The translations under genes were made by a program, and so were the position numbers. The notes under the pieces are model-generated. The model had not been told where the DNA came from, did no database searches, and saw nothing but the letters and a program-made list of their open reading frames with translations. A stretch of DNA of 64,000 nt from the NCBI RefSeq assembly GCF_000024365.1, contig NC_013235.1, forward strand, positions 248,001-312,000. Direction: 5' to 3'. Origin of the DNA: Nakamurella multipartita DSM 44233. GTDB taxonomy: Bacteria > Actinomycetota > Actinomycetes > Mycobacteriales > Nakamurellaceae. Shown here one piece after another: positions 1 through 7,555 of this stretch. Every line of letters begins with the position of its first letter. Position 1 is the first letter of the stretch.

Positions 1-1
1 G

Positions 2-157
2 ATGATCGTGGTCAACGGCTCGGCCGACGGCTGGCGGATCCAGACCTGGGCCGGGCAGGCGCTGGGCGGGCCCAGGTTGGACGACGCGCCGGCGGACGGC
101 CCGGCCGGTGGTGACCCGACCGGGTCCGGCATCCCCTCGGACTACTCGCCGCGCTGA
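2..157 (+). CDS. C-terminal end of an unidentified protein (5' part outside the window)
   Basis: An open frame enters from the left edge and stops with TGA 15 bases before the next gene. The 51 visible residues start as IVVNGSADGWRIQTW and end in a Gly/Pro/Asp-rich, probably disordered tail ending SDYSPR. An ATG happens to be the first codon of the frame at base 2, but nothing upstream is visible, so this is best read as the end of a longer protein. No family can be assigned from this fragment. Confidence 0.4.
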   Translation: MIVVNGSADGWRIQTWAGQALGGPRLDDAPADGPAGGDPTGSGIPSDYSPR

Positions 158-158
158 C

Positions 159-164
159 TATCCT
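159..164 (+). promoter_or_regulatory. -10-like hexamer TATCCT for a leaderless DUF1707 transcript
   Basis: TATCCT lies 7 bases before the GTG start at 172, with no Shine-Dalgarno sequence between. The same arrangement of TANNCT shortly before a start recurs ahead of serS, the GntR gene, allB and ureG in this window. It fits actinobacterial leaderless transcription, where the start codon is at or near +1. No clear -35 is seen. Confidence 0.4.
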
Positions 165-171
165 GGGCCTC

Positions 172-825
172 GTGTCCGGTCCAGCCATCGATCCGCGCGA
201 CCTGCGGGTCTCCGACGACGAGCGCGCGCACGTGCTGAGCCTGCTGGAAAAGGCCACCGGCCGCGGCCTGATCGACATCGACGAGTACACCGAGCGCAGC
301 GGGAAGGTGATTGCCGCCCGCACCCGCCGCGACCTGAACGCGGTGCTGGTCGACCTGCCCGGGCTGCAGATCGGCGGCCGCTCGGTCGGCGACGCGGTCG
401 CCGCCACCACGCCCCGGACGCAGCCGAGTCCGGGGTACTCGGGCGCGGTGCCGCACCCGACCGGGGCGCTGGAGCTGCTGGGCTGGGGCTCGCGCACGTT
501 CAAGGGCTACTGGTCGGTGCCGCCGCTGATCGTCATCGGCGGGACCGGGGCGAGCACCCGGCTCGACTTCACCCAGGCCCAGCTGGCCTCGTCCACCGTG
601 ACCGTCGAGTTCCGGTCCAACTACGGCGGGGCCGCGGAGTTCATCGTCCCGGTCGGCAGCACCGTCCGGGTCGAGAGCCTGCAGATGCGCGGCGGCCACG
701 TGCACAACAAGGTGGACCCGCGGACCGGCGGTCGCGGCATGACGCTGGTGCTCACCGGGGTCAAGAAGTCCGGCTCGGTCAGCGTCCGGCACCCCAAGGG
801 CAAGCTGCGCGACTGGCTGTCCTGA
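172..825 (+). CDS. DUF1707 domain protein
   Basis: A 217-residue protein. Residues about 8-60 (DPRDLRVSDDERAHVLSLLE through the RTRRDLNAVLVDLPGL region) are a typical DUF1707 (SHOCT-like) helical domain, common at the N-terminus of small actinobacterial proteins. Residues about 100-217 match the usual C-terminal partner, a beta-rich domain resembling the cell-wall-active-antibiotic-response (LiaF-like) region, with FKGYW near its start. There is no signal peptide or obvious membrane helix. The GTG start at 172 directly precedes the DUF1707 domain. The role is unknown; cell-envelope stress sensing is a guess from the domain family. Confidence 0.75.
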   Translation: MSGPAIDPRDLRVSDDERAHVLSLLEKATGRGLIDIDEYTERSGKVIAARTRRDLNAVLVDLPGLQIGGRSVGDAVAATTPRTQPSPGYSGAVPHPTGALELLGWGSRTFKGYWSVPPLIVIGGTGASTRLDFTQAQLASSTVTVEFRSNYGGAAEFIVPVGSTVRVESLQMRGGHVHNKVDPRTGGRGMTLVLTGVKKSGSVSVRHPKGKLRDWLS

Positions 826-962
826 CAGTGAGGATGTAGGGGTGGATCGCCGTCGAGCTTCGGCTTGACTCGTGCCCTGACTGACCGTGGTGTCCTGAAC
901 GGGATGTGTCGGCCGGGGTTCGGCGGCGATCTCGGCACCTGCCGGACGGGCGTCGTGACCTT

Positions 963-2167
963 ATAGGAGCCTGGCCAGAGGCCCCGTCACTGTCTTGTCC
1001 GCCCGCCCGACCGGCGCGTGCCGCCCTTCCCGGTTCAGCGACAGGACGGCAGGTCAACGATGACAGCAGTACAAGCGGAGCGACAAGCAGACTCATCGGC
1101 GGTCGAGGTGGTCGGCGGTGTGGACACCCATAAGGACACCCACACCGCGGCAGCGGTGGACACCGCGGGGCGGGTGTTGGGCTCGGCCCAGTTCCCCACC
1201 GACGCCGCCGGCTACCGGGCGTTGCTACGGTGGCTGCGCGGGTTCGGGACGCTGCTGCTGGTCGGTGTCGAGGGCACCGGTGTCTACGGGGCCGGCCTGG
1301 CCCGATTGCTGGCCGCCCAGGGCGTGGCCATGGTCGAGGTCGACCGGCCCGACCGCAAGGCCCGCCGGTGGCAGGGCAAATCCGATCCCGTCGATGCCGA
1401 GGCTGCGGCCCGGGCCGCGTTGGCCCGGGTGCGCACCGGGCTGCCCAAGCAGCGAGACGGTCGTGTCGAGGCGCTGCGGGCATTGCGGGTGGCGCGCCGT
1501 TCGGCCGTCGGGCACCGCGCTGACGTGCAGCGACAGATCAAGGCGCTGATCGTCACCGCACCGGAATCGCTGCGCGCCCAGCTGCGGGCGTTGCCCGACC
1601 GAGAACTGATCAAGGTCTGCGCCGACCAGCGGCCGGACCGTGCCGGTGCCGGCGATCCGGGCACGGCCACCAAGATCGCGCTGCGCTCTCTTGCTCGGCG
1701 CCACCGGGCGCTCAGCGTCGAGATCGCCGATCTCGACGAGCTGCTCGGTCCGCTCGTGGCCCAGATCAACCCCGGGCTGCTCGCACTCAAAGGCATCGGT
1801 CCCGACGTGGCCGGGCAGATGCTCGTCACGGCCGGCGAGAATGCCGACCGCCTCACCAACGAGGCCGCCTTCGCGATGCTGTGCGGCGTGGCGCCCTTGC
1901 CTGCTTCGTCGGGCAGGACGACCCGGCACCGGCTCAACCGCGGCGGAGACCGAGCCGCCAATAGCGCACTCTGGCGCATCGTCATCACCCGCATGGCCAC
2001 CGACCAGAGAACCAAGAACTACATCGCCCGACGCACCGCCCAGGGGCTGACCAAGCCCGAGATCATCCGCTGCCTCAAGCGATATGTCGCCCGAGAAGTC
2101 TTCCTCGCGCTTACGTCCGCGTCCGCAGAAAAACGACCCGCCAAAGCAGCTTGACAACCATAGGAGC
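963..2167 (+). mobile_element. IS110-family insertion sequence (ends tentative)
   Basis: A single transposase gene flanked by short non-coding ends. IS110-group elements lack terminal inverted repeats, so ends cannot be placed by symmetry. The 8-mer ATAGGAGC occurs at 963-970, before the transposase, and again at 2160-2167, just after it, which would fit a duplicated core at both junctions. If those are the ends, the left non-coding end is about 97 nt; if the element starts nearer the DUF1707 stop it could be up to about 230 nt. IS110-group elements encode a guide (bridge) RNA in this left end. Confidence 0.4.
1060..2154 (+). CDS. IS110-family transposase
   Basis: A 364-residue DEDD-type recombinase acting in a hairpin-free, RNA-guided IS110 mechanism. 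The N-terminal RuvC-like domain shows VDTHKDTH with D22, GVEGTGVYG with E71, and KSDPVDAEAAA with D109/D112, which together supply the DEDD acidic set. The C-terminal Tnp_20 part shows the helix-hairpin-helix stretch ALKGIGPDVAGQM and PLPASSGRTTRHRLNRGGD, which holds the catalytic serine region. Length is normal for the family (about 350-400). The ATG at 1060 is preferred; an in-frame upstream GTG at 1018 would add 14 unconserved residues. The frame is intact, so the element may be active. Confidence 0.9.
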   Translation: MTAVQAERQADSSAVEVVGGVDTHKDTHTAAAVDTAGRVLGSAQFPTDAAGYRALLRWLRGFGTLLLVGVEGTGVYGAGLARLLAAQGVAMVEVDRPDRKARRWQGKSDPVDAEAAARAALARVRTGLPKQRDGRVEALRALRVARRSAVGHRADVQRQIKALIVTAPESLRAQLRALPDRELIKVCADQRPDRAGAGDPGTATKIALRSLARRHRALSVEIADLDELLGPLVAQINPGLLALKGIGPDVAGQMLVTAGENADRLTNEAAFAMLCGVAPLPASSGRTTRHRLNRGGDRAANSALWRIVITRMATDQRTKNYIARRTAQGLTKPEIIRCLKRYVAREVFLALTSASAEKRPAKAA

Positions 2168-2206
2168 ATCCCGGCCGGTGGCCGCCCCCCGGCTCCCCCT
2201 CTTGAA

Positions 2207-2278
2207 GTTGATCATGGCGTTCTCTGCTCGACACGCCGGGGACACGCCGGCGCCGCGACAGAGAACGCCATGATCAAC
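2207..2278. repeat. Perfect 20-bp inverted repeat, GTTGATCATGG family
   Basis: Arms at 2207-2226 and 2259-2278 are perfect reverse complements, separated by a 32-base GC-rich spacer. Each arm starts GTTGATCATGG, the same 11 bases that begin the much longer hairpin at 56245-56305, while the rest of the arm differs. It lies between the IS110 transposase and the convergent permease gene, so it may act as a transcription terminator, but no T-tract follows. It looks like a dispersed actinobacterial palindromic repeat. Confidence 0.75.
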
Positions 2279-2308
2279 AGCGGGTGGAGGGGCGGCCCGG
2301 CGCGCTGG

Positions 2309-3640
2309 TCAGAGCAGGGGTTCGCGGAGCCGCTTCGGCGCGGCCAGCCGGGCCAGGTGGTAGGCCACGATCGCCACGATCGAACCCAGGGCGATGCCGG
2401 AGAGCTCGAAGTCGTTGCCGAACGAGATCGACACGTTGCCGATGCCGATGATGATGGCCGCGGCGATCGGCACCAGGTTGACCGGATTGCCGAAGTCGAC
2501 CCGGTTCTCGATCCAGATCTTGGCGCCGAGCAGGCCGATCATGCCGTAGAGCACCACCGTGATCCCGCCGAGCACCCCGCCCGGGGTGGCGCTGACGATG
2601 GCGCCGAACTTGGGGATCAGCCCGAGCAGGATCGCCACGATCGCGGCCACGTAGTACGCGGCCGTCGAGTACACCCGGGTCGCCGCCATCACCCCGATGT
2701 TCTCGGCGTAGGTGGTGGTGGGGGACCCGCCGACGGCCGAGGACAGGGCGGTGCCGAACCCGTCCGCGAACAGTGCCCGGCCCAGGTACGGGTCCAGATC
2801 CTGGCCGGTCATCTCGGAGACGGCCCGCACGTGGCCGGTGTTTTCGGCGATCAGGGCGATCACCCCGGGCAGGGCCAGCAGGATGAACTGAAGCTGGAAC
2901 TCCGGCGCGTGCAGCGTCGGCAGGCCGAACCAGGCGGCGTCCTGCACACCCGACAGGTCGACCCGCATGTGGGTGGTGACCTCGCCGGACCCGGTCGCCG
3001 AGGTGATCGGGCCGAGCACCTCGTCCAGCACCCAGGACAGGACGAAGCCAAAGATCAGGGCCAGGAACACGGCGATGCGGGAGAAGAAGCCGCGGAAGGC
3101 GACCGCGGCCAGGATGGTGAACGCCATGACGGTCAGCGCCACCCCCGGGTCCTGCGGCCAGTACACGCCGGCGACCACGGGAGCCAGGTTGAAGCCGATC
3201 AGCATCACGACCGCACCGCTGACCACCGGCGGCAGCACCCGGCGCACGGCCTGGCCGCCGACCAGATGCACGATGATGCCGACGATCGCCAGCGTCGCGC
3301 CGGCGACCAGGATTGCCCCGGTCACGTTCGCCGTGGTCCCGCCGGCCGCGCGGATCGCCACCACCGCGCCGACGAAGCTGGCCGAGGTGCCCAGGTACGA
3401 GGGCACCTTCCCGGACACGATGAGCAGGAACAGGATCGTGCAGACCCCGGACATCATGATCGCCAGGTTGGGATCGAGCCCCATGATGATCGGGAAGACG
3501 AACGTCGCCCCGAACATCGCGACCACGTGCTGCGCGCCGACCCCGATGGTCTTGGGCCAGCTCAGCCGCTCGTCCGGCTTGACCGGGGTGCCGACCGGCA
3601 GCGGCGAATCGATGCCGACCGGAGTCCAACCGAGCGCCAT
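2309..3640 (-). CDS. NCS2-family nucleobase permease (uracil permease-like)
   Basis: A 443-residue polytopic membrane protein of the nucleobase:cation symporter-2 family, importing uracil or a related base. The N-terminus LSWPKTIGVGAQHVVAMFGA is the family's Q-H motif region. The core has about 14 hydrophobic segments, including a PPVVSGAVVMLIG stretch and the substrate/ion-site region IALIAENTGHV (Glu, typical of UraA/RutG types) and GGSPTTTYAENIG. Start: the ATG at 3640 follows GGGAGGTCCCC, a good ribosome site; the frame extends 17 codons further upstream without support. It stands apart from the purine operons and is more uracil-permease-like than the three other NCS2 proteins here. Confidence 0.88.
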   Translation of the reverse strand: MALGWTPVGIDSPLPVGTPVKPDERLSWPKTIGVGAQHVVAMFGATFVFPIIMGLDPNLAIMMSGVCTILFLLIVSGKVPSYLGTSASFVGAVVAIRAAGGTTANVTGAILVAGATLAIVGIIVHLVGGQAVRRVLPPVVSGAVVMLIGFNLAPVVAGVYWPQDPGVALTVMAFTILAAVAFRGFFSRIAVFLALIFGFVLSWVLDEVLGPITSATGSGEVTTHMRVDLSGVQDAAWFGLPTLHAPEFQLQFILLALPGVIALIAENTGHVRAVSEMTGQDLDPYLGRALFADGFGTALSSAVGGSPTTTYAENIGVMAATRVYSTAAYYVAAIVAILLGLIPKFGAIVSATPGGVLGGITVVLYGMIGLLGAKIWIENRVDFGNPVNLVPIAAAIIIGIGNVSISFGNDFELSGIALGSIVAIVAYHLARLAAPKRLREPLL

Positions 3641-3710
3641 GGGGACCTCCCGACGTAGGTGTTGGTCGGGACGGTAGCGGCCGCCCGGCACCCGCCCGCG
3701 CTGGCCCCGC

Positions 3711-3766
3711 CGAGTGTGCAGAAAGCGCCCTTATCCCGGCGGATAAGGGCGCTTTCTGCACACTCG
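3711..3766. repeat. Perfect 26-bp hairpin, CGAGTGTGCAGAAAG family
   Basis: The left arm at 3711-3736 and right arm at 3741-3766 are exact reverse complements with a CGGC loop. The element lies between the sugar kinase and the permease, both on the minus strand, so it could end kinase transcription, although no T-tract follows. A diverged copy of the same family (CGAGTGGGCAGAAAG on the left, a GTTTCTGCACACTCG-type right end) occurs at 57592-57648 inside the ureF reading frame. Confidence 0.8.
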
Positions 3767-3822
3767 ACGCGGGGATTGCGGGTGACGGGTGCGGGTGCGG
3801 GCGCGGGAGGGGCGCGGTTCGG

Positions 3823-4776
3823 TCAGGCCAGTTCCCGGGCCCACGGCGGGTTGGCCCCGGCCCGGGAGCAGTTGATCGCCGAGACCCGGGAGGCGAAGGT
3901 CAACGCGTCGCGCAGGCCGTCGACGGTCAGGGTGTCCAGGCGCCCGCCGAGCTGCCCGGCCTCGGCCAGGTGGTGCAGCAGACCGCCGTGGAACGAGTCA
4001 CCGGCGCCGACGGTGTCGACCAGGGTGGTCGGGGCGATGGGCACCCGGAGCTGCTCGCCGCGCAGGGAGGCGAACGCGCCGTCGCCGCCGAGGCTGACCA
4101 CGGCCAGCGGCACCCCGCAGGCGTGCAGGTGCAGCGCCGCCTGCTCCGGCGTCCAGCCGGGCCAGAGCAGATCCAGGTCGTCCTCGGAGAGCCGGACGAT
4201 GTCGGCCAGCGAGGCCCACCGGTCGATCCACAGCCGGTAGGAGGTCACCGGCACCAGCAACGGGCGCAGGTTGGGGTCGACCGAGACGGTCATCTGCGGT
4301 CGGGCCCGGGCCAGCAGGTTCTCGATGACCTGCCCGGACGGCTGCAGGGCCAGGGCCAGGGAACCGGTGTGCACCGCCACCGGCGCGGGATGGGTGGTGA
4401 ACGGGCCGTCGATCAACCTGGCCAGGGAGGCGTCGGTCCAGGCCCAGTCGGCGGTGCCGTCGGTGTAGAACTCGTAGGACGCCGCCCCGGTCGCGTCCAG
4501 CCGGGCGATGGCCAGGGTGGCCGGCTCCGAGGCACTTTCCGACGCGCTCAGGTCGACCAGCGACTCCTCGAGCTTGGCCCGGCACAGCGCGCCGAGCGCG
4601 CCACCGCTGATCCGGGCGGCGAACCGGGCCGTCGAGCCCAGCCGGGACAGGGCGACCGCCGTGTTCGCAGGTCCACCGCCGGGGTGCACGGTCAGATGGG
4701 CGACGCCCGCAGAAATCCCGTCCGGGGGCAGCACGGCATCGGCGACGACTTCGCCGACCACGGCGATGGTGGGCAT
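3823..4776 (-). CDS. PfkB-family carbohydrate kinase (fructokinase-like)
   Basis: A 317-residue ribokinase/fructokinase-fold enzyme that phosphorylates a sugar with ATP in the cytoplasm. The PfkB N-terminal signature is visible around residues 33-40 (GGGPANTAVALSRLG), and the C-terminal ATP-binding/catalytic signature is DTVGAGDSFHGGLL near residue 255, with the catalytic Asp in GAGD. Length is usual for the family. The substrate cannot be fixed from sequence; fructose is most likely by resemblance. It has its own surroundings: a hairpin downstream and a GntR gene upstream in the same direction about 90 bases away. Confidence 0.85.
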   Translation of the reverse strand: MPTIAVVGEVVADAVLPPDGISAGVAHLTVHPGGGPANTAVALSRLGSTARFAARISGGALGALCRAKLEESLVDLSASESASEPATLAIARLDATGAASYEFYTDGTADWAWTDASLARLIDGPFTTHPAPVAVHTGSLALALQPSGQVIENLLARARPQMTVSVDPNLRPLLVPVTSYRLWIDRWASLADIVRLSEDDLDLLWPGWTPEQAALHLHACGVPLAVVSLGGDGAFASLRGEQLRVPIAPTTLVDTVGAGDSFHGGLLHHLAEAGQLGGRLDTLTVDGLRDALTFASRVSAINCSRAGANPPWARELA

Positions 4777-4865
4777 GGCACTCCTCGGGGGTCGGCGATC
4801 CGGCCGGGGTGAGCGTAGGCCAGATCGGCCGCTCGGGCCCTGTCGACCGCCCGGAACGGGCTCGG

Positions 4866-5549
4866 CTACTCGCCGGCGTAGGCCCGTTCCAGGATCTCGG
4901 CCGTTCGCTGGTAGTGCTCGGTCAAGGCGTGGACGGCCGCCTCGGCGTCCCGGTCGAGCACGGCCTGCAGGATGCGCCGGTGCTCAGCGGGGATGTCCCG
5001 GCCGGGTTCCTGCGGCTGGGACCAGCGCCGGTACAACTCGGCGCCGTCGCGCAGCACGTCGGTCATGGCGATCAACCGGGGGCTGCCGCAGCCGGCCAGT
5101 ACCGCGCGGTGGAAGGCCGCGTGGGCGAGCTCCCACTCGTCGGAGACTCGCTGCGGCCCCTGCGCGGCCACGATCGGCGTGCGGTCCAGGCGATGGTGGG
5201 CGGCGACCAGGTCGGCCTCCCAGGCTATGTCGCCGCGCTCGATCGCGTACCGCACGGCCAGGGACTCCAGGTCGATCCGGGTGGCCGTCAGATCACACAA
5301 GTCGGGCAGCGACAGGGGCGCCACCCGGAACCCGATCCGCGGCTCGCTCTCGACCAGCCGAGCCTCGACCAGTCGGGTCAGCGCCTCCCGGATGACGCTG
5401 ACGCTGGCGCCGTAACGCTCGCCGAGCTCGGCGAACTTGAGCTTTCCCCCCGGCCGGTGAACGCCGCCGAGGATGTCCGCCCGCAGTTGGTCGTAGACCT
5501 CACCGGTGTTGGCCCGGGTGGGGGTGGCGGCGACGGGGGAGGAGGTCAC
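4866..5549 (-). CDS. GntR-family transcriptional regulator with FCD domain
   Basis: A 227-residue FadR-subfamily regulator. Residues about 15-85 form the GntR winged helix (VYDQLRADILGGVHRPGGKL, then YGASVSVIREALTRLVEARL, then GFRVAPLS). Residues about 90-220 form an all-helical FCD ligand domain whose conserved His/Asp positions usually bind a metal and a small acid. The gene is divergent from the catabolic cluster starting at 5682, with a 132-base shared promoter region, so it probably controls that cluster and itself. The GTG start lies just after an extended -10, suggesting a leaderless mRNA. Confidence 0.87.
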   Translation of the reverse strand: MTSSPVAATPTRANTGEVYDQLRADILGGVHRPGGKLKFAELGERYGASVSVIREALTRLVEARLVESEPRIGFRVAPLSLPDLCDLTATRIDLESLAVRYAIERGDIAWEADLVAAHHRLDRTPIVAAQGPQRVSDEWELAHAAFHRAVLAGCGSPRLIAMTDVLRDGAELYRRWSQPQEPGRDIPAEHRRILQAVLDRDAEAAVHALTEHYQRTAEILERAYAGE

Positions 5550-5555
5550 GCCCCC

Positions 5556-5582
5556 AGGGTAGCAGATTCGCAGGTCTGTAAA
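5556..5582 (-). promoter_or_regulatory. Candidate promoter of the GntR gene (leaderless)
   Basis: Read on the minus strand: TTTACA at 5582-5577, 15 bases, then TACCCT at 5561-5556 preceded by TGC (extended -10). The predicted start falls at about 5549-5550, on the GTG codon itself. The 7-mer AGATTCG occurs twice on the plus strand (5564-5570 and 5583-5589, 19 bases apart), overlapping this promoter, and could be part of a GntR operator. Confidence 0.4.
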
Positions 5583-5597
5583 AGATTCGAAAATTGC

Positions 5598-5626
5598 TTG
5601 GCATGACGAACATCGAGGTGTAGAAC
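5598..5626 (+). promoter_or_regulatory. Candidate promoter of the 5.7-11.6 kb catabolic cluster
   Basis: TTGGCA at 5598-5603, a 17-base spacer and TAGAAC at 5621-5626 form a good sigma-70-type promoter pointing toward the FAH-family gene. The predicted start near 5633 gives a roughly 50-base leader ending in GAGAGAGGA, a Shine-Dalgarno-like stretch ahead of the ATG at 5682. Confidence 0.5.
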
Positions 5627-5681
5627 TGTCCCAGCGGTGCGGCCGGCGCCAAGCCGTCAGGACCTGAGAGAGGACTCAACG

Positions 5682-6595
5682 ATGAGACTTGCCAATCTGG
5701 ACGACCGGGCCGTTCTCGTGGCCGCCGACGGTTCGGCGATCGACGTGCACCGGGCCAGCGGAGGCCGTTTCGGGCCGGACGTGGCCGGGCTCTACCCGCG
5801 GTGGGACGAGTTCCGGGCCTGGGCCGAGCAGGTGCCGGCCGACGGTTCCGGGGCGCCGATCGACCCGGTGCGACTCGGCCCGCCCTGCCGGCACCGCGCC
5901 AGATCCTGGCCTTCGGGTTGAACTACGCCGACCATGCCGCCGAGTCCGGATTCGCGGCGCCGCAGGTGCTTCCGCCGTTGTTCCCCAAGTTCGTCTCCAG
6001 CCTGACCGGACCGGTCAGCACGGTCGTGCTGCCGGCTGGCGGCGACACCGACTGGGAGATCGAACTGGTCGCAGTCATCGGCCGGGCCACCACCGGACGG
6101 GTGGCGCAGGACGCGGCCTGGGACCACGTCGCCGGACTGACCGTCGGCCAGGACATCTCGGACCGGGCCACCCAGTTCAGCACGCCCGCCCCGCAGTTCG
6201 GGCTGGGCAAGTCCTTCCCCGGCTTCGCGCCGACCGGCCCGTGGCTGGTCACCCCGGACGCGCTGTCCGACCGCGATTCGTTGGCGCTGCAGTGCACGCT
6301 CGACGGGCAGATCGTGCAGGAGGGCAATACCAAAGACCTGCTGTTCGGCGTGGCCCGGCTGATCAGCGACCTGTCCGGCATCATCGCGCTGCACCCCGGG
6401 GACCTGATCTTCACCGGAACCCCCGAGGGGGTCGGGCTGGGTCGCACACCCCCGCTGTACATCCGGCCCGGCCAGGAACTGGTCTCCACCCCCGAGGGGA
6501 TCGGTGAGCTCCGTCAGATCTTCGTTGCCGCCGACGAGCACGGCCATGCGCCGCGCAGCCAGCGCCCGGCCCCGGCGGCGGAGGTGGCGTCGTGA
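5682..6595 (+). pseudogene. Fumarylacetoacetate hydrolase-family protein, interrupted by a single-base frameshift
   Basis: The N-terminal part (MRLANLDDRAVLV to IDPVRLGPP) is in the frame opened by the ATG at 5682; the rest (LPAPRQILAFGLNYADHAAE onward) is in the -1 frame up to the TGA at 6595. Restoring one base in the C-run near 5880-5886 joins the two into a normal FAH protein of about 304 residues. Family motifs follow the break: GLNYADHA, the metal-binding E-x-E (DWEIELVAVIGR), GQDISDR and FTGTPEGVG. Such enzymes cleave or hydrate diketo acids in meta-cleavage pathways. It is either a true inactivating deletion or a sequence error. The TGA overlaps the next gene's GTG by four bases. Confidence 0.8.
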
Positions 6596-7512
6596 GCCTG
6601 CACCGGTTGACCCACATCGAGATCGGCGTGCCGAACGTCGCGCAAACCGCTGACTACTACCAGGAGTTCGGCCTGAGTCGGGGCGCCGACGGCGCGTTCT
6701 CGACGACGGACGGCGGCGAGCAGCTGCGGGTCAGCCACGCGGCCGCCCGGCGCCTGGTCGAGCTGGGGGTCGGCGTCGACGACGAGGACGACATCGCCCG
6801 CATCGCCGCCGCTTTGGCCCGCGCCGGGTTCGCCGCCGACCGGCCCGATCCCCGGACCCTGGAGGCCACCGATCCGGTCACCCGGATCCGGGCCACGATC
6901 ACGGTGCAGGACCGGCTGGTCCAGCCGACCCGGTCGGCGACCCCGTACAACGGACCGGGCCGGGTCGACCGGTCGGGGCGGGCGCCCGGCGTCGTGCGGA
7001 CCGGGCGGGTCACCCCGCGCCGGCTGGGTCACGTCGTCTCCGGCACCACCGATCTGGACGCGACGGTGCGGTTCCTGGTGGACGGCCTCGGGTTCAAGGT
7101 CTCCGACCGGATCGGGGACAAGGGCGCCTTCCTGCGGTGCAGCGAAGACCACCACAACTTCCTGGCGCTGCAGTCGCCGGTCACCTATCTGCACCATTCG
7201 AGCTGGCAGGTCGACGATGTCGACGACGTCGGCCGGGGTGCGTGCGCGATGCTCGAGGACCATCCCGAGCGGCACGTCTGGGGCCTGGGCCGGCATCACG
7301 CCGGCTCGAACTTCTTCTGGTACCTCAAGGACCCGGCCGGCAACTTCTCCGAGTACTTCTCCGACATGGATGTCATCCCCGAGGACGAGATCTGGGAACC
7401 CGAGGTCCTGGAGGGCGCCCGGGGGTTGTTCAACTGGGGCCCGCCGCCGCCCCCGTCCTTTCTCAAGCCCGAAGACCTGGGTGCGCTGATGGTCGGCGCC
7501 CACAGCAAGTAG
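6592..7512 (+). CDS. Two-domain VOC protein, probable extradiol (catechol 2,3-type) dioxygenase
   Basis: A 306-residue vicinal-oxygen-chelate protein with two tandem beta-alpha-beta modules (about 1-130 and 142-260), the plan of type I extradiol dioxygenases that open catechol rings using Fe(II). In the C-terminal module the expected metal triad is visible: H147 (RRLGHVVSG), H202 (LHHSSWQVDD) and E254 (NFSEYFSD). The tail after residue 260 is rich in Pro and Trp. It overlaps the FAH gene by four bases and is followed by a flavin hydroxylase, a classic hydroxylation, ring-cleavage and hydrolysis series. The ring substrate cannot be read from sequence. Confidence 0.8.
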   Translation: MSLHRLTHIEIGVPNVAQTADYYQEFGLSRGADGAFSTTDGGEQLRVSHAAARRLVELGVGVDDEDDIARIAAALARAGFAADRPDPRTLEATDPVTRIRATITVQDRLVQPTRSATPYNGPGRVDRSGRAPGVVRTGRVTPRRLGHVVSGTTDLDATVRFLVDGLGFKVSDRIGDKGAFLRCSEDHHNFLALQSPVTYLHHSSWQVDDVDDVGRGACAMLEDHPERHVWGLGRHHAGSNFFWYLKDPAGNFSEYFSDMDVIPEDEIWEPEVLEGARGLFNWGPPPPPSFLKPEDLGALMVGAHSK

Positions 7513-7555
7513 CGACCTGCCCGCCTCGATCCACCGAAAGCCGAAGGAGCCTTTC

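Noticed and set aside
2207..2278. This hairpin as a terminal inverted repeat of the IS110 element
   Set aside because: IS110-group elements lack terminal inverted repeats, there is no partner upstream of the transposase, and the same repeat family occurs at 56245 without an IS.
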